Below are positions 6,785 through 15,374 of a stretch of DNA of 34,088 nucleotides, one piece after another. The notes beneath the pieces are model-generated. The model had not been told where the DNA came from and searched no databases. It saw nothing but the letters and a program-made list of their open reading frames with translations. Numbering within the stretch: position 1 is the stretch's first letter; the number at the start of each line of letters is the position of its first letter. The translations under genes and the position numbers were made by a program. This DNA comes from a virus. The stretch is from positions 1 to 34,088 of IMG/VR virus record IMGVR_UViG_3300021085_000111; one strand, given 5' to 3'.

Positions 6785-9700
6785 TTATGTTGCTAATGCT
6801 ATTGACCTAAAGTCTCTAATGATAGGTGGTGCAGAAGAGTTTGAACTTCTCATTTCAATCTTATATTGATAATGAGTAAACTCATCAAGGTCACCTCCTG
6901 CGCCGCCTATCAGATATCTATATTCTCTGAAAGAAGAGGTATCCGGAGGAACATTTTCTTCTTGAGTCTGAAGAGTCCAATCTACATCTGTTATATCGTC
7001 CCCTTCATTAGCAACTCTAAAGTACAACCTAAAGTCTGCTTCACTTGGTCTTAATGCATTAAGAATAACTTTCAACCCAACTGCTGGTTCATCTAATACA
7101 GATACTCCAGTATGGTGTTTAGCAAGAGCAGAACCACCAAAGGCATTAGTCTCTGCAATATAATTTAATGGAATATTAAACCCTGTGGTTTCTGTACTAC
7201 CCGATATTTGTTTATCTATAAGGTTAGATATTGTTGTTATAGAAGACCTCTGAGCATTTATAGTGGGAGAGACATCTAAACTAGTTGATGTTAATGCCAT
7301 ATTAAAGGTCGTTGAACGAACTAGAGTACCTGCTGGTTCAATTGAAGCGATTTCATTTGCTCTGTTTGCAATCATTCTAGGTTTAGTGAAGAAGTTTTCT
7401 TCCCCTATAGATAAACCTGTAACTGCTGCTTTACCATATGCTGTTTCTGAACCTGCCAAAGAACTTCCGTTTGTAAACTCAGAAGTAAATCCAATTTTTG
7501 TATTATCTGGAACAAGAGCAGTAAAGTTCGGAATAACACCATCAAAGTTTCTTTGATCAGGGAATCTAAATCCTGACCCACCAGTTCTACCTGTTGTATC
7601 AGCATTACCACCTGCGTTGAAAGTGAAACCAAATCCGTCAGCAGCAGTTACAACCCTATTACCATTTAGATTTGCAGCACTAATACCATTATTGTCACTT
7701 CCTGTTACTCCAGAAATTGTTACAGTATCGTCTTTTCTATAACCATGTCCTGGAGCAAGAACAGTAATCGCAGCAGAACCGCTTGTAGTGAATAAAGGAT
7801 TAGTTCTAAGTAATAAGTTTTGTGTATCTGTGTTTTCAAATACCGCAGTGCCTCCTGCTGTATCAAATACAGCATTATGTATTTTGAACATAAGGTCTTT
7901 TGTTTGGTCTGGTTCCCATGTAGAACCATTTTGTGACTTAAAGAGTGAACCCATACTAGGTTGTCTGTTAACCTTTGCTTCAGTTGAACCAAGTTCATAT
8001 TCATATGTTTCTGCAACATATGCCTCAAATTCTACTGATTCTGCAAGAAGAACAATCGCATACTCTGTGTTTGGATTTAAGAAAATTGGTTGATCAAACT
8101 CGAATGTTGTAGGATGACTAAGAACACCAGTCATATCTTGTTCATCTGCCTCTGGAGTTAGTACAGCACCACCATCTATAAATTTAACAGCACCCGTAAC
8201 AATTTCACTTGCAGAAGGAACACCATTTACCATAGGTCTTATCTGTAATTGTATAGGAACACTTGCATCTGCACTTTTAAAGTAACAATCCACTTTAGTT
8301 ACAAACATTCCTGATGATTTGGTAACTCGGAATGACTGAGCAAGAGGGTCTTGTGCCCTTCTTATTTGATCAAATTGTCTTATAGTTTGTACGCGAGTAG
8401 AAAGTGTGCCAGCGGTTGTATACAATGCTGCTGCAATGCTTGTTGCTGATTCATCATTATTCGCACTTATATCTAGTAACTTAAATTCAACCTCTCCAGT
8501 TCGGAACCTTACACCTGTATCTTCTGCATCTTCGTCCTCCGGAAGAGAATTACACGGAATGAAGAAAGAACCTTCTACCTTTCCTTCGGCAGATGATGTG
8601 AGTGCAGCAGTACCTTGAGGATGTTGGGTTGATTCTCTGAATTCATCGCCATATTCAACTCCGCCTGTTTCTGAGTCAGCGAAGTTAGCAAATGCATCAT
8701 CACCCTTTATAAAGTTGTCTACGGAGACTCCATCGAAGAAAGCATAGAATCTTGTATCAGGTTTTAATCCTTCTGCTCTGAAGAATATTTTTCTTGACCT
8801 TATGAAAGGTATGAATGTGACAGATACTTCTCTATCTTCAATCACTTCACGAATAATTCCAGCACCTGTAACGATTCTAGGAGACCTAGTTTGTTCTGCT
8901 TGTCTGGAGGCAAATGCCTCAAGTGCTGGATTAGTTAATGCTCCTAGACCGAAAAGTCCACCGCCTCCACCTGCACCTGCTGCTTGTGCTCTAACATCAT
9001 TAGTAGGTCTTGATGAAGTACCATTCCAGTTCCACATTTGGTCGCCATTCCAACCTGTGAATGTACCTGCGTCAACTGTTCCGAAACCATTCATTGGGAA
9101 GAAGTTATTTGTTGACCAATCCCATCCAACTCTTGGAACCATTGTGATTAAAGGAGGTTCAAATACAGTATCTACCCATTCGTCTGAAGTGGGAGATAAT
9201 GTTATATTACCTACTCCTGTAATTACAGCAAATGGGTTTACATTTTCTGTTCCTGTTGCCTTAATTTGTTTTATCGCTGAGTCTTCACTATAGTTAATGA
9301 AGACTGTATCGCCCTTTAATATAGTGTTTGTTGACTTATCAGAATCATATCTTAAAGTGAAATTGTTTGTCAACTGTTGATTTTGCATAGTTCCAAGGGA
9401 TGGGTCAATCGCAGAACGATTCTCTACATTATTGAAATCAGTAAAGGCACGATTTCTAAAGTTATCAACAAAGAACCCTGACTTAGTTCTGATATTACCA
9501 CTTCCGTCTAGTACTAATAAAGAGTTTGTATCAACCTCTAGTAAATTTAAAGAAGTTGTCTCTTCAATTTTATCAATACGTTTCTCTAATTTAGAGATGT
9601 CATTCATTGTAAATCGTTTTGCTTCAATTGGATTTATGGCAAGGTCTTTTTCACTTAGTCCATAAGCATTATGAGATATTTCAAATAATGGTAAAGTTCC

Positions 9701-11986
9701 TTCTGGTGTAGGGGGAAGTGATGCATCAAGAGCAGCAGTACCTGTAATATTCTTTATTATACCTTGTTCTGTTATAACAATTTTATCAGAACGGTTAAGA
9801 TAGTTTGTTACATCTCCACTAAAGAAATCTCCATTTTTAGGAAGTTCATGCATAGTAGCGTCTCTGCCACCACTAGCATCACCAAATGTTCCATCAGAGT
9901 CAACAGCAGAACGGAAGTCTATAACATCCCTTAAATTAGCAACTACTGTTCCATTTGATTTTAAGTCTGGTATTTTATTGTATGCTATCTCACCGTCATA
10001 TGAATCAACTGAAAAGAAATCTCCATCTGTTGCATGCTCGAAGTGTTTATATTTTACAAAAAGAGTTCCTGTTGGGTCGGTTGTACCCTTATCTAAAACA
10101 AGTCTTGCATTTGCGTAGTGACTTACTCTTTGTCCGTTATCAACATTAAACTTATGCGACAAGTCTGTTCCATTTGTATTGGTTTGTTTTATTTCCGATA
10201 CTGATATAATATCTGTATTATGTAAGTCAACATATTTCACTCCGGTTCTACTATCTGTCAATAGACCTTGTGTTAAATCTACTGATAAAGTTTTTTCACG
10301 AAGAAATTTTCTCCTACGCGATGCTGATGCTTTATTGACCTTTGCTAATACTGTTACTGCTCTACCACTAACAAGAGAAGTATTGATAGCAGCAGAAGTA
10401 AAGGGAGAATTTATTGTAAACGTTGATGCCGCAACATCTCCTGTTGTAGTATCTGTTACTATCCACTCACCACTACTTACAAAAGTTTCTCCAGTCGCTA
10501 ATCCGGATATTGAGAAGTCACCATTAGTGCCTGTTGAGGCAGTGAAAAGTCTTTGAACTTCGAAGTTACTGCTTGATATAGTTTTGATACGAGGATAAGA
10601 TGTGCTATACACGAGTGTATTATTACCTGACTCTTTTAAAACTGCTTTAGAATTTTCTAGTAAAACGTTTGCAAATCTTATTGTTGATAAACCAATACTT
10701 TTAACGTCACGAATATTTTTAGTTGCATTCATTTTAATATCAAATAAATAGACTTTAAAGTTACTGCCGTCTTTTTCTACTGATCGAACTCTTGCAGTAC
10801 CTAATGTTAAAGTTGTACTATCTGTATATCCTGCTTTGTCTCTTAGGTTGATCACCTCAAATGAATCTATACCAAACTTACCTTCAAAGGTATCACATAT
10901 AAAATATGAACCATATGAGACTGGAGCAATATCATTATCAAGTACTGTTGTTGTTCTTGGTTTTAATACAGTTAAAGTTGTTGGTTTGTTAGTTACCGCA
11001 CGATATCCGTTTATGTATGCGACTCCTGGAGATATAGTAATACTTTGATTAGTGCCAGCATCTAAAACGTTTGACTTAAATCTTTTTACGATATAGTTTC
11101 CTGATTCTTCTTTTGTTCTTGTAGCAAGGACTTCAGTTATTTTATTATAATCATCTGTACCTGATACTTGATCAACAATTTTACCCTCAAACACATCACA
11201 GTAATAAACAAAGTTTTCATTAGCAGCAACTTCATCCCTTGTTGTTAAAGTAAGTTGAATCCTATATCTATCTGCTCCTGGAGATGTTTGATTAGGTGTT
11301 GCTCCTTGATTATCAAATAATGCGTCAGTATCTGTAGATGTTATTATATCTTCTGTTATTTTAAAACCAATAACTTTACTAGGATTTTGTGTATACTTAG
11401 AGAGTATAAGACCTTGTTCTTTAACGAATACGAAATGACCCCTTACAAAGAAGTCTCCTGAAGCATTATTAATCTTAGAACCACGACCCACAACGGGTTG
11501 TTTATCTAAACCTGCAGTTACAAGAGTTGTACTTCCGCTTGATAATGTTTCTGATACACCAAACCTTACTGCTGAAGCACCAGTCCCACCATCTTTTGTC
11601 GAAGTGTACTGTATATAAAGAGTGTCTGGGTCAGTACCTACTGCATCTACAACCTCAAGAACCCTTGCTTTTGCGCCATTACTTCCTGTAAATTCTAATC
11701 CTATAAGACTTGAGTTTAATATATTTGTTAAAGAGTTTGTTGCGAGTTTAACAAATTCATAATCATTATTAAGAGATGGACCTCCTGGATTTACGGCAGC
11801 ACCATCTTTGAATATATTACGACCAAATCTTCCAATCTCTTCTTGTATAATTGTTTGCATCTGAGTGAGTTCGCGTGCCTGTAACGCGCGACCACTATTA
11901 AATAATATGCGGTGATAGTTATCACTATCCTTGTAGTCATCCTTATATGTTGACGAAAAGACATTTGAGGTAAAAGTTGTTGGCAT
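6785..11986 (-). CDS. Very large DUF4815-type baseplate/fibre-base structural protein
   Basis: This gene encodes 1733 residues. The N-terminal half has the DUF4815-like signature: YHRILFNSGRALQARELTQM near 24-43, then EEIGRFGRNIFKDGA. This architecture is known from cyanophage structural proteins. The middle (about 960-1080) contains Trp-rich VGWDWSTNNFFPMNG and WNGDQMWNW, followed by a Gly-rich linker. A beta domain around 1080-1120 reads VSVTFIPFIRSRKIFFRAEG, and another near 1225-1300 begins DPLAQSFRV. The C-terminus is beta-rich with IGGAGGDLDEFTHYQYKIEM. The gene lies directly after gp8 and before the fibres. It may take the place of T4 gp9/gp10-type proteins that join fibres to the baseplate; that is inference from position. 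AGGA precedes the ATG. Confidence 0.75.
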   Translation of the reverse strand: MPTTFTSNVFSSTYKDDYKDSDNYHRILFNSGRALQARELTQMQTIIQEEIGRFGRNIFKDGAAVNPGGPSLNNDYEFVKLATNSLTNILNSSLIGLEFTGSNGAKARVLEVVDAVGTDPDTLYIQYTSTKDGGTGASAVRFGVSETLSSGSTTLVTAGLDKQPVVGRGSKINNASGDFFVRGHFVFVKEQGLILSKYTQNPSKVIGFKITEDIITSTDTDALFDNQGATPNQTSPGADRYRIQLTLTTRDEVAANENFVYYCDVFEGKIVDQVSGTDDYNKITEVLATRTKEESGNYIVKRFKSNVLDAGTNQSITISPGVAYINGYRAVTNKPTTLTVLKPRTTTVLDNDIAPVSYGSYFICDTFEGKFGIDSFEVINLRDKAGYTDSTTLTLGTARVRSVEKDGSNFKVYLFDIKMNATKNIRDVKSIGLSTIRFANVLLENSKAVLKESGNNTLVYSTSYPRIKTISSSNFEVQRLFTASTGTNGDFSISGLATGETFVSSGEWIVTDTTTGDVAASTFTINSPFTSAAINTSLVSGRAVTVLAKVNKASASRRRKFLREKTLSVDLTQGLLTDSRTGVKYVDLHNTDIISVSEIKQTNTNGTDLSHKFNVDNGQRVSHYANARLVLDKGTTDPTGTLFVKYKHFEHATDGDFFSVDSYDGEIAYNKIPDLKSNGTVVANLRDVIDFRSAVDSDGTFGDASGGRDATMHELPKNGDFFSGDVTNYLNRSDKIVITEQGIIKNITGTAALDASLPPTPEGTLPLFEISHNAYGLSEKDLAINPIEAKRFTMNDISKLEKRIDKIEETTSLNLLEVDTNSLLVLDGSGNIRTKSGFFVDNFRNRAFTDFNNVENRSAIDPSLGTMQNQQLTNNFTLRYDSDKSTNTILKGDTVFINYSEDSAIKQIKATGTENVNPFAVITGVGNITLSPTSDEWVDTVFEPPLITMVPRVGWDWSTNNFFPMNGFGTVDAGTFTGWNGDQMWNWNGTSSRPTNDVRAQAAGAGGGGGLFGLGALTNPALEAFASRQAEQTRSPRIVTGAGIIREVIEDREVSVTFIPFIRSRKIFFRAEGLKPDTRFYAFFDGVSVDNFIKGDDAFANFADSETGGVEYGDEFRESTQHPQGTAALTSSAEGKVEGSFFIPCNSLPEDEDAEDTGVRFRTGEVEFKLLDISANNDESATSIAAALYTTAGTLSTRVQTIRQFDQIRRAQDPLAQSFRVTKSSGMFVTKVDCYFKSADASVPIQLQIRPMVNGVPSASEIVTGAVKFIDGGAVLTPEADEQDMTGVLSHPTTFEFDQPIFLNPNTEYAIVLLAESVEFEAYVAETYEYELGSTEAKVNRQPSMGSLFKSQNGSTWEPDQTKDLMFKIHNAVFDTAGGTAVFENTDTQNLLLRTNPLFTTSGSAAITVLAPGHGYRKDDTVTISGVTGSDNNGISAANLNGNRVVTAADGFGFTFNAGGNADTTGRTGGSGFRFPDQRNFDGVIPNFTALVPDNTKIGFTSEFTNGSSLAGSETAYGKAAVTGLSIGEENFFTKPRMIANRANEIASIEPAGTLVRSTTFNMALTSTSLDVSPTINAQRSSITTISNLIDKQISGSTETTGFNIPLNYIAETNAFGGSALAKHHTGVSVLDEPAVGLKVILNALRPSEADFRLYFRVANEGDDITDVDWTLQTQEENVPPDTSSFREYRYLIGGAGGDLDEFTHYQYKIEMRSSNSSAPPIIRDFRSIALAT

Positions 11987-11998
11987 TATTCTATTATC

Positions 11999-13357
11999 CT
12001 AAAGTTGTATGACTATTTTAATGTCTTCTGTTTGGTCTGCTGAACGAGTTACTGCTGCTCTATTATCTATATATAACACATCTCCAGTTGAGATATCTAC
12101 CTCTGCTGCAGTTATATGAGAACTACCATGGATAGTTCCGTTACCGCCATCACCCCCAGTTAATCCATGACCTACACCAAAAGACCCATAACCTGTTGTG
12201 TCATTTTGATGGAATGTTAGTGTTTGCCCATCTGTAGATATAGCATCTACAACTGCCTTTGCGCCTGTAGTACCATCTGTTATAGTTTCATCAACAGAAA
12301 ATGCTGCAGTGGGTGCACCACTTAATATTAATTTCCTTAAAGCAAGACCTGTTGAAGCAGTAAAGAGTGTACTACCATCTGTTGTTATGTTTTTAATTAA
12401 CCCTACTTGACGGAAGTCGTTTCCTATAATAAAGTCTCCACTACCATCTGCTCCATCTGGTTTTACTACAAACATAATAGAACTTGAACGTAAATCAACC
12501 CTTGGGTCACTACCTAAACCGCCTTTTGAGGCAAATATGGGTCTAATGACCGCAGCAGTAGTTGGTGAACCTCCTGTAATTTTCACAATAGCATTAGTGT
12601 ATCCTGTACCTAAGTTTGCAGGAGTTCCGATACTTGTAACTTCTACTTTAGAAATTGCACCACCACTCAAAGTTGCTGTTGCGACAGCACCAGTCCCATC
12701 ACCTTCAACAGCAAGAGTTACTGTTCCGCTATACCCTACTCCTCCAGATACAACTTCATATCCTAATATTTGTCCAGATACTGCAGCATCTTGTGCTGCT
12801 TTCTGTTGAGTTTCAGTAGCATTTCCAGGAGTACCAACTAATTTAACAGGAAGGAAATTAGCAGCAACGAACTTACTTACGTCTGCCGCAGATATAGAAT
12901 ATAAAAATCTCCACGCATATCCATCAGAAGTTTCAAAAATAATATAAGGGTTTGATGATTGTAAGGTGGGTTGTACTGTAGAATTTTGTACCACGCCATC
13001 AATTTTATTGTTTTGAACACAAACGAATACGTCATTTTGGTCGTTCATAACATAATATGGGTTACTTGGGGCAACTGCTTGCTTGTCACTATATGCAGAG
13101 TATTTAGCATTCGCAGTCCAGTTATGTCTTTCAATAACAAACGTTGCGTCTGTATCTGCCACTTTCTTAATAGATTGAAGAGAATTTCTAAATAATCTTT
13201 CTTCATAATCTGTATTTTCTGCAGCAATAAGTGTGTCTGTTGAATTCCAATCTTCTGACCTACCTATACCAATAAAGTAATGGTTTGATGCACCATCAAA
13301 ATCAGTTTTGACAAACCCTATAGTATCTCTTTTAAATTTATTTGTTAATATTGCCAT
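11999..13357 (-). CDS. 8: Baseplate wedge protein gp8
   Basis: This gene encodes 452 residues, longer than T4 gp8 (334). The N-terminal part carries gp8-like features: NHYFIGIGRSEDW near 25-37, then RLFRNSLQSIKKVADTDATF, FVIERHNWT, and the YYVMNDQNDVFVCVQN stretch, followed by DGYAWRFLYSIS. A Gly- and Thr-rich insertion around 195-265 (LGYEVVSGGVGYSGTVTLAV and similar) has the look of small beta repeats and explains part of the extra length. The end returns to TGDVLYIDNRAAVTRS and EDIKIVIQL, typical of the family. gp8 is a wedge component that binds gp7 and gp10 in T4. The gene starts right after the fibre-like gene stop (TAAAATG). Confidence 0.8.
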   Translation of the reverse strand: MAILTNKFKRDTIGFVKTDFDGASNHYFIGIGRSEDWNSTDTLIAAENTDYEERLFRNSLQSIKKVADTDATFVIERHNWTANAKYSAYSDKQAVAPSNPYYVMNDQNDVFVCVQNNKIDGVVQNSTVQPTLQSSNPYIIFETSDGYAWRFLYSISAADVSKFVAANFLPVKLVGTPGNATETQQKAAQDAAVSGQILGYEVVSGGVGYSGTVTLAVEGDGTGAVATATLSGGAISKVEVTSIGTPANLGTGYTNAIVKITGGSPTTAAVIRPIFASKGGLGSDPRVDLRSSSIMFVVKPDGADGSGDFIIGNDFRQVGLIKNITTDGSTLFTASTGLALRKLILSGAPTAAFSVDETITDGTTGAKAVVDAISTDGQTLTFHQNDTTGYGSFGVGHGLTGGDGGNGTIHGSSHITAAEVDISTGDVLYIDNRAAVTRSADQTEDIKIVIQL

Positions 13358-13358
13358 T

Positions 13359-14381
13359 TTATGCTACCGTTCCACCATGTGTTGATATTAATTGCCACTG
13401 AGTTCCATCAAACATAAGAGTTGCGGTCTTATGCTGCGCTAATGCGATTGATGTTCCTGCACCAAAAGTGGCAGGAGTTATTGTTACTGTACTCGAGTTT
13501 TTATTTATAATGAATATTATTTGTCCTTGTGTACCGTTTGCAAGAGAAGAAGCATAAACACCTGCACTACTATTAAAAATATGTGTAGTTTTAGACAAAG
13601 ACATTACATGCCCATTACCTTCAGTAATAATTGAAGAAGTGCCTGATGAGAATGCAGAACCTGTTGTTACGGTAACAAGTCCTGTTCCCTTACTCGTAAC
13701 ATTGAGTCCAACATTATTATCTGAACCTGTCGCTTCTAAAGTAGGGTTATCACCTGTTGCGGCATTTGTAAGTTTGAAATGATTTACCGCACTTCCTGTC
13801 GAGGTTATCTCAACGAGTTCATTACCACTTGCATCTTGTATCTCAGTACCAATCTTAGGTGAGTTTATTGTAGGAGTTGTTAGTGTCTTGTTAGTAAGTG
13901 TATCTGTTGTTGCTTTACCAATTAAGGTATCCGTTGCGGCAGGTAAGGTTACTGTGACATCTGCAGTTGAAGCAGGTCCAATCAGAGTTGCCTTATTTGT
14001 TCCGTTGTTTGTACCTTCTAAGAATTCTATCTTACCCGCAGTAGTTGCAGTAGGACTTAATATAGGATTCGTTAATGTTTTGTTCGTAAGTGTTTGAGTC
14101 GCAGCATTGAGAGTAACTGTACCCGTTACATTAGGAAGAGTAATCGTTCTATCTGCGGTTGGAGTTACTACAGTAAGTGTTGTCTCGTAATCATCATTAT
14201 TACCACTACCCTCAAACTCTACTCCAGTGGCATTAAACCTTACGGCATTAGTTAAACTATCACCACCTAATATTGTATAGAGTTCAGTAAAGTTTTCGTT
14301 AATCTTTTGCGCACCTTGACGAAGTGTATCGCCACCACCGTCATTCGCTGAACTTCCTTTATTTAATATTTGTTTTGCCAT
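13359..14381 (-). CDS. Fibre-like structural protein
   Basis: This gene encodes 340 residues. The start MAKQILNKGSSANDGGGDTL followed by RQGAQKINENFTELY is the N-terminal motif (N-x-G-x-x-ANDGxGDTLR...KINxNFxELY) seen in several marine T4-like fibre-base proteins. The central part carries repeated TLTNKTLT units with -NP, -TP and -SP variants (about 95-170). The C-terminal part (about 250-340) is beta-rich with GQIIFIINKNSSTVTITP, which may be a small receptor or trimerisation domain. AGGA lies 9 nt before the ATG, and an exact late promoter lies at 14414-14407 on minus. The gene sits between the gp7-position gene and gp8, an unusual place for a fibre, so it may be a baseplate-attached short fibre. 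Confidence 0.65.
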   Translation of the reverse strand: MAKQILNKGSSANDGGGDTLRQGAQKINENFTELYTILGGDSLTNAVRFNATGVEFEGSGNNDDYETTLTVVTPTADRTITLPNVTGTVTLNAATQTLTNKTLTNPILSPTATTAGKIEFLEGTNNGTNKATLIGPASTADVTVTLPAATDTLIGKATTDTLTNKTLTTPTINSPKIGTEIQDASGNELVEITSTGSAVNHFKLTNAATGDNPTLEATGSDNNVGLNVTSKGTGLVTVTTGSAFSSGTSSIITEGNGHVMSLSKTTHIFNSSAGVYASSLANGTQGQIIFIINKNSSTVTITPATFGAGTSIALAQHKTATLMFDGTQWQLISTHGGTVA

Positions 14382-14406
14382 TTATAATATTCCTAATTCT
14401 TTATTC

Positions 14407-14414
14407 TATTTATA
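14407..14414 (-). promoter_or_regulatory. T4-type late promoter
   Basis: TATAAATA reads exactly on minus in the 57-base gap before the fibre-like gene, 26 nt upstream of its ATG. It probably starts a late transcript covering the fibre-like gene, gp8 and the genes beyond. Confidence 0.65.
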
Positions 14415-14438
14415 ATAGTTATTGACTTATATTTTCAA

Positions 14439-15374
14439 TTATTCGTGTTTACCTTGGTCTAATGTTTCGAATGCAAAGTCATTTGAGAAGTCAATACTAT
14501 CATCATCAAAGGTTGGTGATGTTGCGAGTTGTGCTTCACGTAAACTTCCATACTGATTATTTATCTGTTCAATAGTAATACCGCTCGTTCCGTCGAATAT
14601 CATACTTACAATCTCAGGTCGTATTCTACTTGTACTTGTTGACCCATCTGCTGCAGTATCTGTTACAATAGAAGTATGGTCTATAAATGCAGAGGCAGCA
14701 AAGGATGCTTGATTATGAACAGCGAATGGTGGGGGAGGTGCAACAATCACATCCGGAGCAAGTATAGTATCTAAGGTTGTACTTACTATTTGTATCTCTG
14801 AACCTAAGTAAGTTCCAGCAGGATGAACGAAAAGTTTGTACACATCTCTCCATTTATCTTGAGTTAGTTCTGACTTAATAAGTATTGCATGTCTTTGAAA
14901 TAACTTGTTATCTGTTATATACTTTTCACTAGTAGTTCCAATTTTATCACCAACATTAAATATGTTTTTCTTTGTGTATATAATGTCGGGGTCTATACCA
15001 AAGAATGTTCTAAAGAATTGTTGTATAGAATACTTTGTACCCTTTGACCTAAATAATATATTAGAGTACTTTGATGCTGCACGTTTATCTTGAAACCCTT
15101 CAAAGAAAGACTGACCTAATAACAATTCATCTTCAATAAATGAAAGGAGGTTTAAGTCTGTTTGAGATATATCCCTTGTTTTGAAAAGTTCATTAACAAG
15201 TTTAGATGGGGATGAATTTGAATCCTCAAAATGATAGTATTGGTCGAGTAAAGTAATTAATCTAGGATACTCAGTGCGAAAAAACTCTGGAAGGATTTCC
15301 TTTACAGAGTATTTAGGTAAAGAAAGTTCTCTCCTATTATAATCTAAAAGTGTTATGTCCTTATTTGTAGACAT
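14439..15374 (-). CDS. Baseplate wedge protein, gp7 position
   Basis: This gene encodes 311 residues. The N-terminal helical region YPRLITLLDQYYHFEDSNSS is followed by a long helical block with FIEDELLLGQSFFEGFQDKR, then FRSKGTKYSIQQFFRTFFG. This resembles a wedge protein family of cyanophages found right after gp6. By gene order it occupies the position of T4 gp7, but it is far shorter than T4 gp7 (1032 residues), so homology is not certain. The C-terminal third has PPPPF and an acidic end, DDDSIDFSNDF. GGAG lies 10 nt before the ATG, which overlaps the gp6 stop in TAATG, so the two are coupled. It probably associates with gp6 and gp25 in the wedge. Confidence 0.55.
   Translation of the reverse strand: MSTNKDITLLDYNRRELSLPKYSVKEILPEFFRTEYPRLITLLDQYYHFEDSNSSPSKLVNELFKTRDISQTDLNLLSFIEDELLLGQSFFEGFQDKRAASKYSNILFRSKGTKYSIQQFFRTFFGIDPDIIYTKKNIFNVGDKIGTTSEKYITDNKLFQRHAILIKSELTQDKWRDVYKLFVHPAGTYLGSEIQIVSTTLDTILAPDVIVAPPPPFAVHNQASFAASAFIDHTSIVTDTAADGSTSTSRIRPEIVSMIFDGTSGITIEQINNQYGSLREAQLATSPTFDDDSIDFSNDFAFETLDQGKHE

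Noticed and set aside
8802-9293. Plus-strand open frame of 163 codons
   Set aside because: It is a shadow of the 1733-residue structural protein, with no recognisable motif and no start context.
13502-13509. TATAAATA on minus inside the fibre-like gene, about 145 nt before gp8
   Set aside because: It could serve gp8 but lies in coding sequence far from the start. An AT-rich chance match cannot be excluded.
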